64,000 nucleotides of DNA from UBA7330 sp043554545 (GTDB lineage Bacteria > Bacteroidota > Bacteroidia > Cytophagales > Cyclobacteriaceae), in contig CP121337.1 of assembly GCA_043554545.1 (NCBI GenBank), positions 3,100,001-3,164,000 of the forward strand. The letters are read 5' to 3'. Made by a program: the position numbers and the translations under genes. The notes under the pieces were generated by a model. The model did no database searches. It saw only the letters and a program-made list of their open reading frames with translations, and was not told the DNA's origin. Below, piece after piece: positions 43,289 through 53,058 of this stretch; the stretch's first letter is position 1, and every line of letters begins with the position of its first letter.

Positions 43289-44095
43289 TCAGGATTGTTC
43301 TAGTACCGCCCTGACAGAACCTAATCTTTCCAACCGGGATGCTGCTTCTCCCTCGTCAATGCCTAACTGCTCGCAGATGATGCGAATGCCTCTTTTTACC
43401 AACTTCTTATTGCTCAATTGCATGTCTACCATCTTATTCCCTTTCACCCTGTTGAGCCTGATCATCACAGCCGTAGAGAGCATATTTAAGATCATTTTTT
43501 GTGCAGATCCTGATTTCATTCTTGTACTCCCAGTAATAAACTCCGGGCCTACATTTACTTCCATGGGGTATTGCGCCACTTCCGATAAAGGAGAACCCGG
43601 ATTGCAGGTGATACAACCGGTAAGCAATCCCTCATCAGCAGCCTTGCGAATACCCCCGATAACATAAGGTGTAGTGCCAGAAGCCGCAATGCCTACCACG
43701 GTGTCCAATGCAGAAACACCCATTTTCTGAAGGTCTTTCCAGGCCTGTATCTCATCATCTTCTGCCTTTTCTACTGACTTTCTGATGGCTGAATCCCCAC
43801 CTGCGATGATTCCTACGACGAGGTCGGGAGAAACCCCAAAGGTAGGTGGGCACTCAGATGCATCTACAACACCCAATCTTCCGCTTGTTCCAGAGCCAAT
43901 ATAAAACAGCCTACCACCTAGTTGCATTTTTTGCTCCAGCTCATCTATAAATGCTGCGATCTCCGGAAGGACAACCTTTACAGCTTCAGCCACTTTGTGG
44001 TCTTCCCTGTTGATGTTTTGAAGGATTTCTGACGTCGTCATCGTCTCAATACTTTCGTATAAGGAGTCCTTCTCTGTGATTGGTTTTTTATCCAT
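43289..44095 (-). CDS. murQ: N-acetylmuramic acid 6-phosphate etherase
   Basis: Removes the lactyl ether from MurNAc-6-phosphate in cell-wall recycling. The 268-residue SIS-domain protein has YIGSGTSGRLGVVDASECPPTFG with the catalytic Glu in DASE, and the second Glu in VEKAEDDE. SGTTPYVIGGI and GSTRMKSGSAQKMILNMLST are typical. It overlaps the upstream sugar-kinase gene by 8 nt, which fits a MurK/AnmK-type salvage pair. Confidence 0.94.
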   Translation of the reverse strand: MDKKPITEKDSLYESIETMTTSEILQNINREDHKVAEAVKVVLPEIAAFIDELEQKMQLGGRLFYIGSGTSGRLGVVDASECPPTFGVSPDLVVGIIAGGDSAIRKSVEKAEDDEIQAWKDLQKMGVSALDTVVGIAASGTTPYVIGGIRKAADEGLLTGCITCNPGSPLSEVAQYPMEVNVGPEFITGSTRMKSGSAQKMILNMLSTAVMIRLNRVKGNKMVDMQLSNKKLVKRGIRIICEQLGIDEGEAASRLERLGSVRAVLEQS

Positions 44096-44918
44096 TTTTT
44101 TGGTGGTAAAGGGTCAGCCCTGCGATAGGAGACTGCACAATCAAATCTAACGCTATCCCTCTTTCTGCCGCTACCTTACGCAATATATTTCCCAGAAAAT
44201 GGGCTACTGACCCCGTAAAGCGATGAGTCAATTGTTTGTCTGAATCGGAAAAATGAAAAGCATCAAAATATGCATGAAAAGACTGATGAATCAGTGGATA
44301 TAGCTCAGGCTCATTTTGGTGATCAATCAAAAACTTTGCAAAAGTACCCAGGTAGGTGTTTGAAGTCTGGCCGTAGACCTGTCGTAAAACAGCCGGCTCA
44401 TCCAGGCCTTCAAATTGAGCTGCTATTTTCTTTGTCAGGTCGGCACTGAATCGTCCGCGTAAATACATCGCAAGAAACTTCTTCCCCAGGTAATTTCCAC
44501 TGCCCTCATCTCCAAGGATATATCCCAAAGGCGGAATCCGTTCTACCAGCTGCTCTCCATCATATTTACAGGCATTCGCCCCTGTACCCAGAATTCCCAC
44601 CACCCCAGGTCCGCTTCCGAAGAGGGCCCTTGCCGCCCCAAGCAGGTCAGATGCCAGGTGAATGGTTGCCTTCGAAAAAGTCTCCTGAAGCAAGTTGTCG
44701 AGTAACTCATTTCCAGCCTCACCTATTCCGGATAGGTACAGGTAGACCCGATCAATGTCTGGAGCTATAGTCTGAAATTGTGCTTTGGTATTGTCAATAA
44801 AGACTTGTGGGTCGTGCGTAGCTACATTGAACCCTGGCTGAGAAAATTGTCTGATTCCGCTCTCATCTATCAATCGCCAATCCGTCTTGGTAGCTCCTGT
44901 TTCTCCAATCAGTATCAT
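44088..44918 (-). CDS. BadF/BadG-type N-acetylhexosamine kinase
   Basis: A 276-residue ASKHA kinase. GETGATKTDW is the phosphate-1 motif, GILGTGANACKYDG and LGYILGDEGSGNYLGK the phosphate-2/adenosine region. In Bacteroidota relatives phosphorylate GlcNAc or MurNAc; adjacency to murQ supports an amino-sugar salvage role. It overlaps the cytochrome b5-like gene by 4 nt at its start. Confidence 0.88.
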   Translation of the reverse strand: MILIGETGATKTDWRLIDESGIRQFSQPGFNVATHDPQVFIDNTKAQFQTIAPDIDRVYLYLSGIGEAGNELLDNLLQETFSKATIHLASDLLGAARALFGSGPGVVGILGTGANACKYDGEQLVERIPPLGYILGDEGSGNYLGKKFLAMYLRGRFSADLTKKIAAQFEGLDEPAVLRQVYGQTSNTYLGTFAKFLIDHQNEPELYPLIHQSFHAYFDAFHFSDSDKQLTHRFTGSVAHFLGNILRKVAAERGIALDLIVQSPIAGLTLYHQKNG

Positions 44919-45145
44919 GACAGTTCTCCTACTTTTTTAAACTTTTCAAATACACTATCTGTATGTGGAGCATCTGAAAACTCCGCTGTCAAATCCTGCC
45001 CGGCCCAATGCTCATAATGCATTCCATCCCGCCACAGGCGTGATGCAGTTACGTCATAGATATTCCCCTGATAGGCGACCCATATTTCTTCCCGGTCCTG
45101 ACCATTGTAAAGCGCCAACTGTGATTTTGTCATTTTTACCATCAC
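44915..45145 (-). CDS. Small cytochrome b5-like heme-binding protein
   Basis: A 76-residue protein matching the cytochrome b5 heme/steroid-binding fold: LALYNGQDREEIWVAYQGNIYDVTASRLW and the His-containing HYEHWAGQDLTAEF. No membrane anchor or extra domain. Possible electron carrier or heme/ligand binder; no partner is obvious. Its 4-nt overlaps with both mutS2 and the sugar kinase place it inside one operon. Confidence 0.85.
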   Translation of the reverse strand: MMVKMTKSQLALYNGQDREEIWVAYQGNIYDVTASRLWRDGMHYEHWAGQDLTAEFSDAPHTDSVFEKFKKVGELS

Positions 45146-47514
45146 TTAAATACCACAACTGTTACTCCGCTACCTCCCATTTCAATGTGCTCGTCTACCG
45201 CCCGATCTACCATCGGATGCTTTTTTAAATGATTCCTTATCATTTCGCGCAGTACGCCTTGTCCTTTTCCGTGGGTAATCCTCACCATGTCCGTGCCCAA
45301 CATAATCGCCTCATCAATGTATTGATCCACATTGACCATGGCTTGTTCTGCTCTTTGACCAATTACGTTTAGTTCACCCTGAAAGTGGGCACGCTTGTCA
45401 ATCATGCTAAATCCACCCGTCTTCCTCCTGGTGGACTTCTCAGGTTCCTGACTACGATTTCCCTTCACCAGTTTTTTAAGATCTACAAAAGAGATCAGGT
45501 TGCCAAAACGAACCTGCGCCTGCTTACCCTTAAGATTTATGATCTCTCCTGACATCTGCTGACCTTCCATGCTTACCCAATCACCTACCTCGAAAGTTTT
45601 CGCTTTTTCAGGTTTCCTCAATGGCTGCTCTTTTAAGGAATCCTTAAAGTTCGTTACCGAATTCCTCAACTCCTTCGTACGTTCCTTATCCGCTTTGCTC
45701 TCTTTGATGGCCCTGATGGTCTGCTCAATCTTCCTGTTGGCATCTCCCACAATCTGTCTGGCCTGCTCTTTCGCCTCCCTGATAATTTTTTGTCTGTCTT
45801 CTGCCAGCATGGCCTTTAGTGACTCATAGTCCCCTCTTATTTCGGTAATAGCTGATTGTTCCTTTTCCAGCTGCTTCGTAAGTTTTTCATAATCCCTTCT
45901 TTCCCGTTCCAGCTGGTTGAGCAGCTTTTCATAGTCTACATGATCCTTCCCTACCAGGGACCGGGCATCAGCAATCACTTTTTTACTCAGGCCTATATTC
46001 CTTGCAATCTCAAAGGCGAATGAGCTCCCCGGCTTGCCCAGCTCGAGTTCAAACAATGGAGATAAGGCGGAGACATCATATTTCATGGCTCCATTGATGA
46101 TGGAATCATTTTTTTCAGCAAACTCCTTCAGGTTGGCATAGTGGGTGGTAATTACGCCGAAGGACTTCCTACCCATCAACTCAGACAGTATAGATTCAGC
46201 AATCGCACCCCCAAATTGGGGTTCGGTACCCGTTCCAAATTCATCGATGAGGAAAAGGGTCTGCTCATCAGCCACCTGAACAAAATATTTCATCGCAGTC
46301 AGGTGAGAGCTGTAGGTAGATAGGTCATTCTCCAGGGATTGTGAATCACCTATATCGAGAAACAGGTTTTTGAAAACCCCTAGCTCTGAAGCCTCACTTA
46401 CCGGAACCAAAAAACCACATTGAAAAAGGTATTGAATAATTCCTATTGTCTTTAATGCGACGGATTTACCTCCTGCGTTAGGGCCAGATATTACTAAAAC
46501 CCTGTTCCCCTGTCTGGTCAACTCGAGTGAAAGCGGAATGGTCGGCTTATCCGACTGCTCATGACTGATCCTCAGCAGTGGATGATAGGCCTGATAGATC
46601 TTGATGATCGGGTACCTGGAAATGGTTGGCTTTACCGCGTCTATGCTTCTACAGAAGTTAGCCTTGGCATGAATAAAATCAAATATCCCCAGAAATTCAC
46701 CCCCCTGTATCAGGTCATCCATCCTTTCCCTCACGGCATCGGATAGCCTGGTCAATATCTTTGCTATTTCCCGCTTTTCCTCATAGAGCAGCTCTCGAAC
46801 TTCATTATTGAGCTGAAGTGCTTCTGCGGGTTCGAGAAACACCGTTTGCCCGGAGGATGACTCATCATGCACAAAGCCATTGATCCTTCTTTTATTCTCT
46901 GCTTTAAGTGGGATCACCAGTCGTCCTTCGCGGATGGTCACTTCACTGTTTTCTTCTGTAAACCCCTGAGTCTTCGCCTGCCGAAGCACTGAGTTGATCA
47001 CTTTTCTTACCGCGTTCCCTTTGCTGACCAGTTCTGATCGGATCTCCCGGAGTCGTTCACTGGCGTTGTCTTTTACCTGCCCTCGCTCGTCGATGATGGA
47101 ACTGATGATCCTGGAAAGTTCTTTATCCGCAATAAAGCCTATGGTAAGCTTGCAGAGCTCAGGATATTCGTCCTTTCGCTTTTTGAGATATTGTGTCCAG
47201 TCATATAGTACATCCAGTGTGATCCTTAGCTGTAGAAAGTCTTCCGCCGCAAGAAAGCTACCTGCCGCCCTGATATTGACGAGGAATGGATAGATATCCA
47301 TGAAGTCCCGGGATGGTAATTGATCACCAGAATCCAGAATCCTAACCAGTTCATGGGTCTGATTGATCCACCTGGTCACCTCATCGTGTGACGAGGAAGG
47401 TGCACAATCCGCGACCATTTTCCGTCCAAAATCTGTTTTGCACCTGCCGAGCACCAGGTCAAACAATTGATTCAGGCTTAATTTCTCCGTATAGTCACGG
47501 GGGTATATTCTCAT
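45142..47514 (-). CDS. mutS2: Endonuclease MutS2
   Basis: A 790-residue MutS2 protein: N-terminal core, ATPase with Walker A SGPNAGGKSVAL and Walker B LFLIDEFGTGTEPQFGG, a long coiled coil near 510-640, and a C-terminal Smr domain with ITHGKGQGVLREMI. The Smr LDxRG-like motif is altered to LNVIGQ. MutS2 resolves collided ribosomes or recombination intermediates depending on species. It follows a DUF4296 gene by 1 nt. Confidence 0.95.
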   Translation of the reverse strand: MRIYPRDYTEKLSLNQLFDLVLGRCKTDFGRKMVADCAPSSSHDEVTRWINQTHELVRILDSGDQLPSRDFMDIYPFLVNIRAAGSFLAAEDFLQLRITLDVLYDWTQYLKKRKDEYPELCKLTIGFIADKELSRIISSIIDERGQVKDNASERLREIRSELVSKGNAVRKVINSVLRQAKTQGFTEENSEVTIREGRLVIPLKAENKRRINGFVHDESSSGQTVFLEPAEALQLNNEVRELLYEEKREIAKILTRLSDAVRERMDDLIQGGEFLGIFDFIHAKANFCRSIDAVKPTISRYPIIKIYQAYHPLLRISHEQSDKPTIPLSLELTRQGNRVLVISGPNAGGKSVALKTIGIIQYLFQCGFLVPVSEASELGVFKNLFLDIGDSQSLENDLSTYSSHLTAMKYFVQVADEQTLFLIDEFGTGTEPQFGGAIAESILSELMGRKSFGVITTHYANLKEFAEKNDSIINGAMKYDVSALSPLFELELGKPGSSFAFEIARNIGLSKKVIADARSLVGKDHVDYEKLLNQLERERRDYEKLTKQLEKEQSAITEIRGDYESLKAMLAEDRQKIIREAKEQARQIVGDANRKIEQTIRAIKESKADKERTKELRNSVTNFKDSLKEQPLRKPEKAKTFEVGDWVSMEGQQMSGEIINLKGKQAQVRFGNLISFVDLKKLVKGNRSQEPEKSTRRKTGGFSMIDKRAHFQGELNVIGQRAEQAMVNVDQYIDEAIMLGTDMVRITHGKGQGVLREMIRNHLKKHPMVDRAVDEHIEMGGSGVTVVVFK

Positions 47515-47515
47515 C

Positions 47516-47860
47516 TCATTTGATTGTGTTTTGCTTTAGAAGCAGACTGTCTACCACTCGCTCATAGATTTCACTTAACTCTGTGCTGTGGTCTATGTAG
47601 TAGATAAGACTTTCATTGTAAACATCTTCTTCGATGCCTAAATCTTCAAATAACAATTTTTCGTAATGATAATAAACTAACTTGGAGCTGTCTCTAGGCA
47701 GGTAAAGTTTTTGGACCTTAGCTTCAAGGATATGGATTTCTAACATGGCCTTGGCCATTTTGTCCTTATCCAGTACATTTTCAGGCACTTTTTCCGTTGA
47801 ACAGGAAAGTGCAAAAAGAAGACTAATTATTAAAAATGACTTTTTCACAAAGAATAACAC
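47516..47860 (-). CDS. DUF4296 lipoprotein
   Basis: A 114-residue lipoprotein (FALSCSTE, Cys20) with the DUF4296 core DKMAKAMLEIHILEAKVQ and YESLIYYIDHSTELSEIYERVVDSL pattern. The family is frequent and uncharacterised in Bacteroidota, predicted helical. It is the first gene of the mutS2-b5-kinase-murQ operon, divergent from the DUF58 gene across 49 bp. Confidence 0.82.
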   Translation of the reverse strand: MLFFVKKSFLIISLLFALSCSTEKVPENVLDKDKMAKAMLEIHILEAKVQKLYLPRDSSKLVYYHYEKLLFEDLGIEEDVYNESLIYYIDHSTELSEIYERVVDSLLLKQNTIK

Positions 47861-47909
47861 TTATATGTCTAACGGGTATTATTAATTTTGGGTCACAAAA
47901 TTACTTTGG

Positions 47910-48794
47910 ATGAAGGAAATCCTCAAAAGACTGCGAAAATACGAGATTAAGGTGAGGAAAGCCATCAATTCCCAGATGCAAGGTGACTTTCATTCCATAT
48001 TTAAGGGTAGTGGCCTCGAATTCGACGATGTAAGGACTTACCAATATGGAGATGATATTCGCACCATCGACTGGAATGTGACGGCAAAAGGGCACGGCAC
48101 CTTTGTAAAAACCTTTATTGAGGAAAAAGAGCAGACCGTCTTTTTCATGCTAGACGTATCTGCCTCGCAGGAGATTGGTCAGGAAGGAAAGCAGAAGATA
48201 GATTTGGGTAAAGAGATCACTGCCTTATTATCCATTTCTGCGATCAAGGAAAACAGCCAGGTGGGGCTCTTTTGTTTCTCGGATGGTAAAGAACGATATA
48301 TCAAACCCGGCAAAGGACTCAAGCATTCCTATGAAATGGTATCCAGCATTTTTAAGCTTCAGCCAAAATCCAAAAAGACCAACATAGACTACGGGATAAA
48401 ATACAGCTTAGGGCTATTGAAACGACGTTCCGTCATCTTTCTTATTTCAGATTTTATCGACGAGGATTATATGCATAGCCTGAAGGGCATGGCCCGCAAG
48501 CATGACCTTGTCATCATCCAGCTGTTTGACAAGAGAGAATCAGAAATGCCAGGTCTTGGAATCATTCCCCTTCTGGAAAAAGAGTCCGGAAAAACGCTGT
48601 GGGTAAATACCTCCTCGGGAAATTTTCGGGACACGATGAACAAAACACATAAACAAAACAGCACTGAGTTAGCGCTTTTTTGTAGGAGGAATGATGTGAA
48701 TTACCTCGCCATTGAAGCGGGAGAAGATTATGTGCCCAAGCTTGTAAGGCTATTCAGGCACAGAAATATTAAAACTTCGCAACGTGCCAGGTAA
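47910..48794 (+). CDS. DUF58 / vWA-like protein
   Basis: A 294-residue cytoplasmic protein with the DUF58 signature GSGLEFDDVRTYQYGDDIRTIDWNVTAKG and a vWA-like segment VFFMLDVSAS. DUF58 proteins usually follow a MoxR AAA+ ATPase in the Bat operon; that gene is not in the window. It overlaps the next gene by 11 nt and leads to BatD- and BatA-like genes. Confidence 0.92.
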   Translation: MKEILKRLRKYEIKVRKAINSQMQGDFHSIFKGSGLEFDDVRTYQYGDDIRTIDWNVTAKGHGTFVKTFIEEKEQTVFFMLDVSASQEIGQEGKQKIDLGKEITALLSISAIKENSQVGLFCFSDGKERYIKPGKGLKHSYEMVSSIFKLQPKSKKTNIDYGIKYSLGLLKRRSVIFLISDFIDEDYMHSLKGMARKHDLVIIQLFDKRESEMPGLGIIPLLEKESGKTLWVNTSSGNFRDTMNKTHKQNSTELALFCRRNDVNYLAIEAGEDYVPKLVRLFRHRNIKTSQRAR

Positions 48795-49674
48795 ACTACT
48801 GACTGTCATATGGATATTTGTATTGCCCTGGGTTTCTTTTGGACAGGAAATTCAGGTGAAAGGCGGCTTCATGCAAGACAGCATCGGCCTTGGTCAGCCC
48901 ATCCAATATTGGCTCACCGTTTCGTATCCACCTCAGCTCCAGGTCGTTTTACCGGATAGCAACTTCAACTTTCAACCTTTTGAGTTGGTCAGTAAATCGT
49001 ACACGCCAACACAGATAAGGAAGCCGCAATATTTTGACAGTGCAGTCTATTCTTTGACCTCTTTTGAGATTGATTCCGTTCAGTTCCTAAACCTTCCTGC
49101 CATTTTCATCAGCCAGCAGGACAGCAACCTGATCAATGCTCCTACAGATTCTATCTACACCATTCACCAGGTGGTCATGGCGAGCGACACCCTTTCTTTG
49201 AAAGAAAATACCGAGTTTCGTGAGGTAGCCAGCAATGTAAACTATCCCCTTATCTGGATCCTTACTGGTCTCCTGGTAGTCCTTGGCTTTTTCACCTATT
49301 TGTTCTTTGGTGCACGGATCAAAAAATATTTCATACTTAGACAGTTACATCGTGACTACAGCACTTTTTCAGACAAAATCTCTCAGGCCATCAAAGACCT
49401 GAAAACCGGTCAGGACAAACAAAAGGCAGCGAACGCGTTAAGTATCTGGAAGGTCTTTATGGAAAGGTTAGAGAAGAAACCATATACCAGTTTAACCTCG
49501 AAAGAAATCCTGAGTTTAAGCGAGGCAAAAGAGCTAAAAGATGTGCTTAGAAACATTGATAGAAGCATCTATGGAGGGGTTACAAACGAAACCCTGTTTA
49601 AGGATTTTCAATCCATAGAGGACTTTACGCAGCACCGTTACGGAATAGTGGTAGAAAGCATTAAAAATAATTAG
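48784..49674 (+). CDS. BatD-like membrane protein
   Basis: A 296-residue protein with a signal peptide (ending SFGQ), an extracytoplasmic beta-rich domain (IGLGQPIQYWLTVSYPPQ), one transmembrane helix near residues 153-175 (PLIWILTGLLVVLGFFTYLFFG) and a cytoplasmic helical tail. This is the BatD/DUF4381-like layout. GTG start at 48784 overlaps DUF58 by 11 nt. Family name is by architecture and context rather than motif. Confidence 0.75.
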   Translation: MPGKLLTVIWIFVLPWVSFGQEIQVKGGFMQDSIGLGQPIQYWLTVSYPPQLQVVLPDSNFNFQPFELVSKSYTPTQIRKPQYFDSAVYSLTSFEIDSVQFLNLPAIFISQQDSNLINAPTDSIYTIHQVVMASDTLSLKENTEFREVASNVNYPLIWILTGLLVVLGFFTYLFFGARIKKYFILRQLHRDYSTFSDKISQAIKDLKTGQDKQKAANALSIWKVFMERLEKKPYTSLTSKEILSLSEAKELKDVLRNIDRSIYGGVTNETLFKDFQSIEDFTQHRYGIVVESIKNN

Positions 49675-49675
49675 T

Positions 49676-50707
49676 ATGGACTCCTGGTTTTCACTCAAAT
49701 GGTTTACTAGCGCTCAACTCACTTCTTTTGATTGGGAAAACCCTTTGTGGCTGTATCTGATCCCGGCGGTGCCTTTGATCATGATTATCCGTTGGCTGGT
49801 CATGACCCGTCTGATTCAGAAATTACCCATTGCACTTACCCAGAAAGACCTCAAAAGTGATCCAATTGCTTTACTCAGACATTTTCCCCCGGTTTTGTTT
49901 TTAATAACCATGATACTGATAATCGTAGCCCTGGCAAGGCCTCAGTCTACCAATGAGCAGGTAGAACAATGGAGCGAAGGAATCGACATCATGATGGTCA
50001 TTGACATTTCAGAGTCCATGAACATTGAAGACTTCAAGCCCAACCGGCTGGAAGCCGCCAAGGAAGTAGCCAGGGACTTTGTTGCCGGTCGGTTTCAGGA
50101 CAGGATTGGGTTGGTCGTGTTTTCCGGCGATGCCTTTTCCAGGGCACCACTGACCACGGATTATGACCTTTTGAACACCTACATTGACGAAATCTCCTTT
50201 GACCTCATCGAAAGCCGGGGAACGGCCATAGGCAGCTCTATCGCTGTGGCGACCAACAGGCTGCGAGAGTCCGAATCTAAATCGAAGGTGATGATTCTTT
50301 TGAGTGACGGGGACAACACCGCTGGAAACATCGATCCTGTAACTGCCGCCAAGCTGGCGCATGCTTATGACATCAAAATTTACACCATTGCCATTGGTAA
50401 GGAAGGAAAAGTGCCTTTTGGTACGGACTTCTTCGGGCGGCCCAGGTTTGTGGAGAACACCCTGGATGAGACTAATCTTCGGGAAATCGCTAAAATTGGG
50501 AATGGTAAGTTTTACCGGGTATCTGATAAAGAAGCCTTAAAACAGGTATTTAATGAGATCGATCGACTGGAAAAGGCCGAGATCAAGGAAAGTCGATACA
50601 AGGACACCACGGATTACTACAAGGTCTATCTCAAATGGGCGATCTCCTTCTTAATGGTATGGATCCTGTTAAAATCCACATTTATGACCAGCGCCCTGAC
50701 AGATTGA
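49676..50707 (+). CDS. batA: vWA-domain membrane protein BatA
   Basis: A 343-residue protein with membrane helices near residues 25-45, 60-85 and at the C-terminus, and a vWA domain carrying the MIDAS motif D-I-S-E-S in MMVIDISESMN. Bat proteins relate to aerotolerance and envelope stress in Bacteroides. It follows the BatD-like gene by 1 nt. No batB or batC follows within the window; instead a convergent LysE gene. Confidence 0.9.
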   Translation: MDSWFSLKWFTSAQLTSFDWENPLWLYLIPAVPLIMIIRWLVMTRLIQKLPIALTQKDLKSDPIALLRHFPPVLFLITMILIIVALARPQSTNEQVEQWSEGIDIMMVIDISESMNIEDFKPNRLEAAKEVARDFVAGRFQDRIGLVVFSGDAFSRAPLTTDYDLLNTYIDEISFDLIESRGTAIGSSIAVATNRLRESESKSKVMILLSDGDNTAGNIDPVTAAKLAHAYDIKIYTIAIGKEGKVPFGTDFFGRPRFVENTLDETNLREIAKIGNGKFYRVSDKEALKQVFNEIDRLEKAEIKESRYKDTTDYYKVYLKWAISFLMVWILLKSTFMTSALTD

Positions 50708-50807
50708 GCCGTAGGAGCTGAGTCGTAATAGTTAATTTGGTATTTATTCTAACCTATAAGTTGAAGGTTTTTCTTTCCTTCTCTTCGATTAGTTCCACAA
50801 AAGTAAA

Positions 50808-51437
50808 TTACAGGTTGGCGAAGTTTGAAAACAGAAAATAGCACATCTGTAGGCCAAAAAGAATCAGGATCACGCCGACGGACCTGTTCATGATGAGAAT
50901 AGCGTTGGTAGTAACAATCGATCTCAGCCTATTGGCTACAAATGCTTTGATCAAATCAGTGGTGAAGATGGTGATCAACACCCCCAGGAAAAAATAAGGC
51001 TGCTGCGTGGTATCATAGGCAAAATTCACGGTGACAACTCCAATAATTCCCATCCAGAATACCAAAATAAATGGGTTGAAGCCATTCAAAAGAAATCCTT
51101 TGATTACATATTTTACATTCTTAACATCCTTTTTCTCTTCTACACTGTTTTCATAAACCCGTGGTTTTTTGAACCAGGAATAGACTCCATAGGAGATCAG
51201 CATGATGGCCCCAACAACAGACACCCAGATCTTGAAACGATCACTCTGCATCCAACTGGTGACCCCCATCAATGACAAGGCCACAAAAGTCAAATCACTT
51301 AGCGAGATCCCTACGGCCAACAAAATCGCTCTTGTGAGACCTTTTTGAACACTGGTCTGTATCAGGGAGAAAAAGGCAGGCCCGATAGAAAAAACAAATA
51401 TTAATCCAAACAATAAGCCATTCAGGAATGGTGTCAT
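50808..51437 (-). CDS. LysE-family amino-acid exporter
   Basis: A 209-residue membrane protein with six helices, starting MTPFLNGLLFGLIFVFSIGPAFF. The start at 51437 gives an ATGA overlap with the upstream gene, far better than an ATG 33 nt earlier. LysE members export amino acids or related metabolites. Coupled to the GH3-type acyl-adenylase, it may export a conjugate that the latter makes; this is speculative. Confidence 0.88.
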   Translation of the reverse strand: MTPFLNGLLFGLIFVFSIGPAFFSLIQTSVQKGLTRAILLAVGISLSDLTFVALSLMGVTSWMQSDRFKIWVSVVGAIMLISYGVYSWFKKPRVYENSVEEKKDVKNVKYVIKGFLLNGFNPFILVFWMGIIGVVTVNFAYDTTQQPYFFLGVLITIFTTDLIKAFVANRLRSIVTTNAILIMNRSVGVILILFGLQMCYFLFSNFANL

Positions 51438-52984
51438 TGAAGCTGATTTTTTTGTAGAAATTCTCTCCAAAGATGGGCTTTTTCTTTCTTTAATACCCTA
51501 GGAAATTTATTTTGTCCTCCTTCTCTGCCCTGTTCCTTCATCCATTCATAAAAATATTTACACTTTAAGCTATTGACTTTCAGCTCTTTTAGCGCATGTG
51601 TACGTTCCACTTTATAATCATCATTCAGTTTTTTGAGATAATCATCCAGTTTTTCCCGAAAAAGCGGAATATCTACGATATCATCCGTTCCAATGTACCA
51701 GGTATGGGTAAAGAAAGTTTCCAACGCTTCTCCAATTACCGTGAATTCCCGAATATCCAGGTTGAGGTCCTTGCTGACCCATTCAATGGCTTTGTTCATG
51801 TTATCCATCGACAGGTGTTCTCCACAAAGGCTTAGAAAAAGCTTCGTCCTGCCTGTGATGACGATTTCTGAATCCTCTAAAGAGACAAATTTGATTACAT
51901 CGCCAATCAGGTATCGCCAGGTTCCGGCATTGGTGGTAATCAACAACCCATATTCCACATTTTTCTGTACCTGCTGAATATTGAGCGTTTCCACCTCCTC
52001 CCTGAGGTCTCCATCTTCAGTGAAATTCTCCGCCGTGAAAGGGATGAATTCGTAAAAGATTCCATTATTCAGCACCAGTCTCATGGACTTTTTATCCGGA
52101 ATAGCTTGAAAAGCAATAAACCCTTCACTGGCCAGGTACGTCTCCATGTAGATAAGTGGTCTGCTGACCAGTCTTTCAAAGCCTTTTCGGTATGGCTCAA
52201 AAGGCACCCCACCGTGAACGAATATGGAAAGGTTTGGCCAGATATCATGAATACTGGAAACCTGGTAGTGATTCAGGATTTTATCCATGAGAATCTGCAG
52301 CCAGGCAGGAACACCCACAATGATACCAATATCCCAATCTTTGGCTTGCGCTACAATCTCCTCCAGCTTCTCTCCCCAATCTACAGTCCTGGCAATCTTT
52401 TTACCCGGCTTATAAAAATGTTGAAACCAAAAGGGTATCTGAGAAGCTGTGATCCCGCTTAAGTCTCCCTCAAAATAGTCCCCATGCTTCCTCAGGTTTG
52501 TACTACCTCCCAACATCAGAATCCCCTTGGTAAAAAAGTTATCAGGCAAGTTGTATTTGGAGAGGGAGAGGATCTGTCGCATGCTTGTCTTTCGGATCGA
52601 CTTGAGCATCTCTTTGGTAATGGGAATGTATTTGCTGGAAGCTCCGGAAGTACCACTACTCAAGGCATAGTATTTAATCCGACCCGGCCAGCAAACGTTC
52701 ATCTCCCCTGCTCTGGTCCTGTGCCACCATTCGCTATCCATCTTATCGTAGTCGAATATAGGGATGGCTGCTTTAAAAGCCTGGTAATAGTTTCCTTCTG
52801 GCTGTTGCTTAAAAGATTTCAGAACCGCATCAAAGCGATACGCCTTCCCAAAGGCTGTATGCCGACAATGTATCATCAACTTACTTAATTCCTGTTTTTG
52901 AAGGCTTGGCGGAGAGGTATATTGTTGCTCAAGGCTTTCCCGTAAGGTGATTCCTTTTTTGAGTAAGGTGCCAATTATTGCCAT
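51434..52984 (-). CDS. GH3 auxin-responsive promoter family acyl-adenylase
   Basis: A 516-residue ANL-superfamily enzyme. The N-terminal ALSSGTSGASSKYIPIT is the ATP-binding loop, and LLITTNAGTWRYLIGDVIKF plus ITGRTKLFLSLCGEHLS are the GH3 core. Plant relatives join carboxylic acids to amino acids; the bacterial substrates are unknown. ATGA overlap with the LysE exporter suggests that product formation and export are linked. Confidence 0.9.
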   Translation of the reverse strand: MAIIGTLLKKGITLRESLEQQYTSPPSLQKQELSKLMIHCRHTAFGKAYRFDAVLKSFKQQPEGNYYQAFKAAIPIFDYDKMDSEWWHRTRAGEMNVCWPGRIKYYALSSGTSGASSKYIPITKEMLKSIRKTSMRQILSLSKYNLPDNFFTKGILMLGGSTNLRKHGDYFEGDLSGITASQIPFWFQHFYKPGKKIARTVDWGEKLEEIVAQAKDWDIGIIVGVPAWLQILMDKILNHYQVSSIHDIWPNLSIFVHGGVPFEPYRKGFERLVSRPLIYMETYLASEGFIAFQAIPDKKSMRLVLNNGIFYEFIPFTAENFTEDGDLREEVETLNIQQVQKNVEYGLLITTNAGTWRYLIGDVIKFVSLEDSEIVITGRTKLFLSLCGEHLSMDNMNKAIEWVSKDLNLDIREFTVIGEALETFFTHTWYIGTDDIVDIPLFREKLDDYLKKLNDDYKVERTHALKELKVNSLKCKYFYEWMKEQGREGGQNKFPRVLKKEKAHLWREFLQKNQLQ

Positions 52985-53058
52985 GTGCTAGCTGATTTCC
53001 ATTCTGGGTTGATACTTTTGTAAACCTAATGTAAGTTTCTACTGTTTAAGTTAGATAA

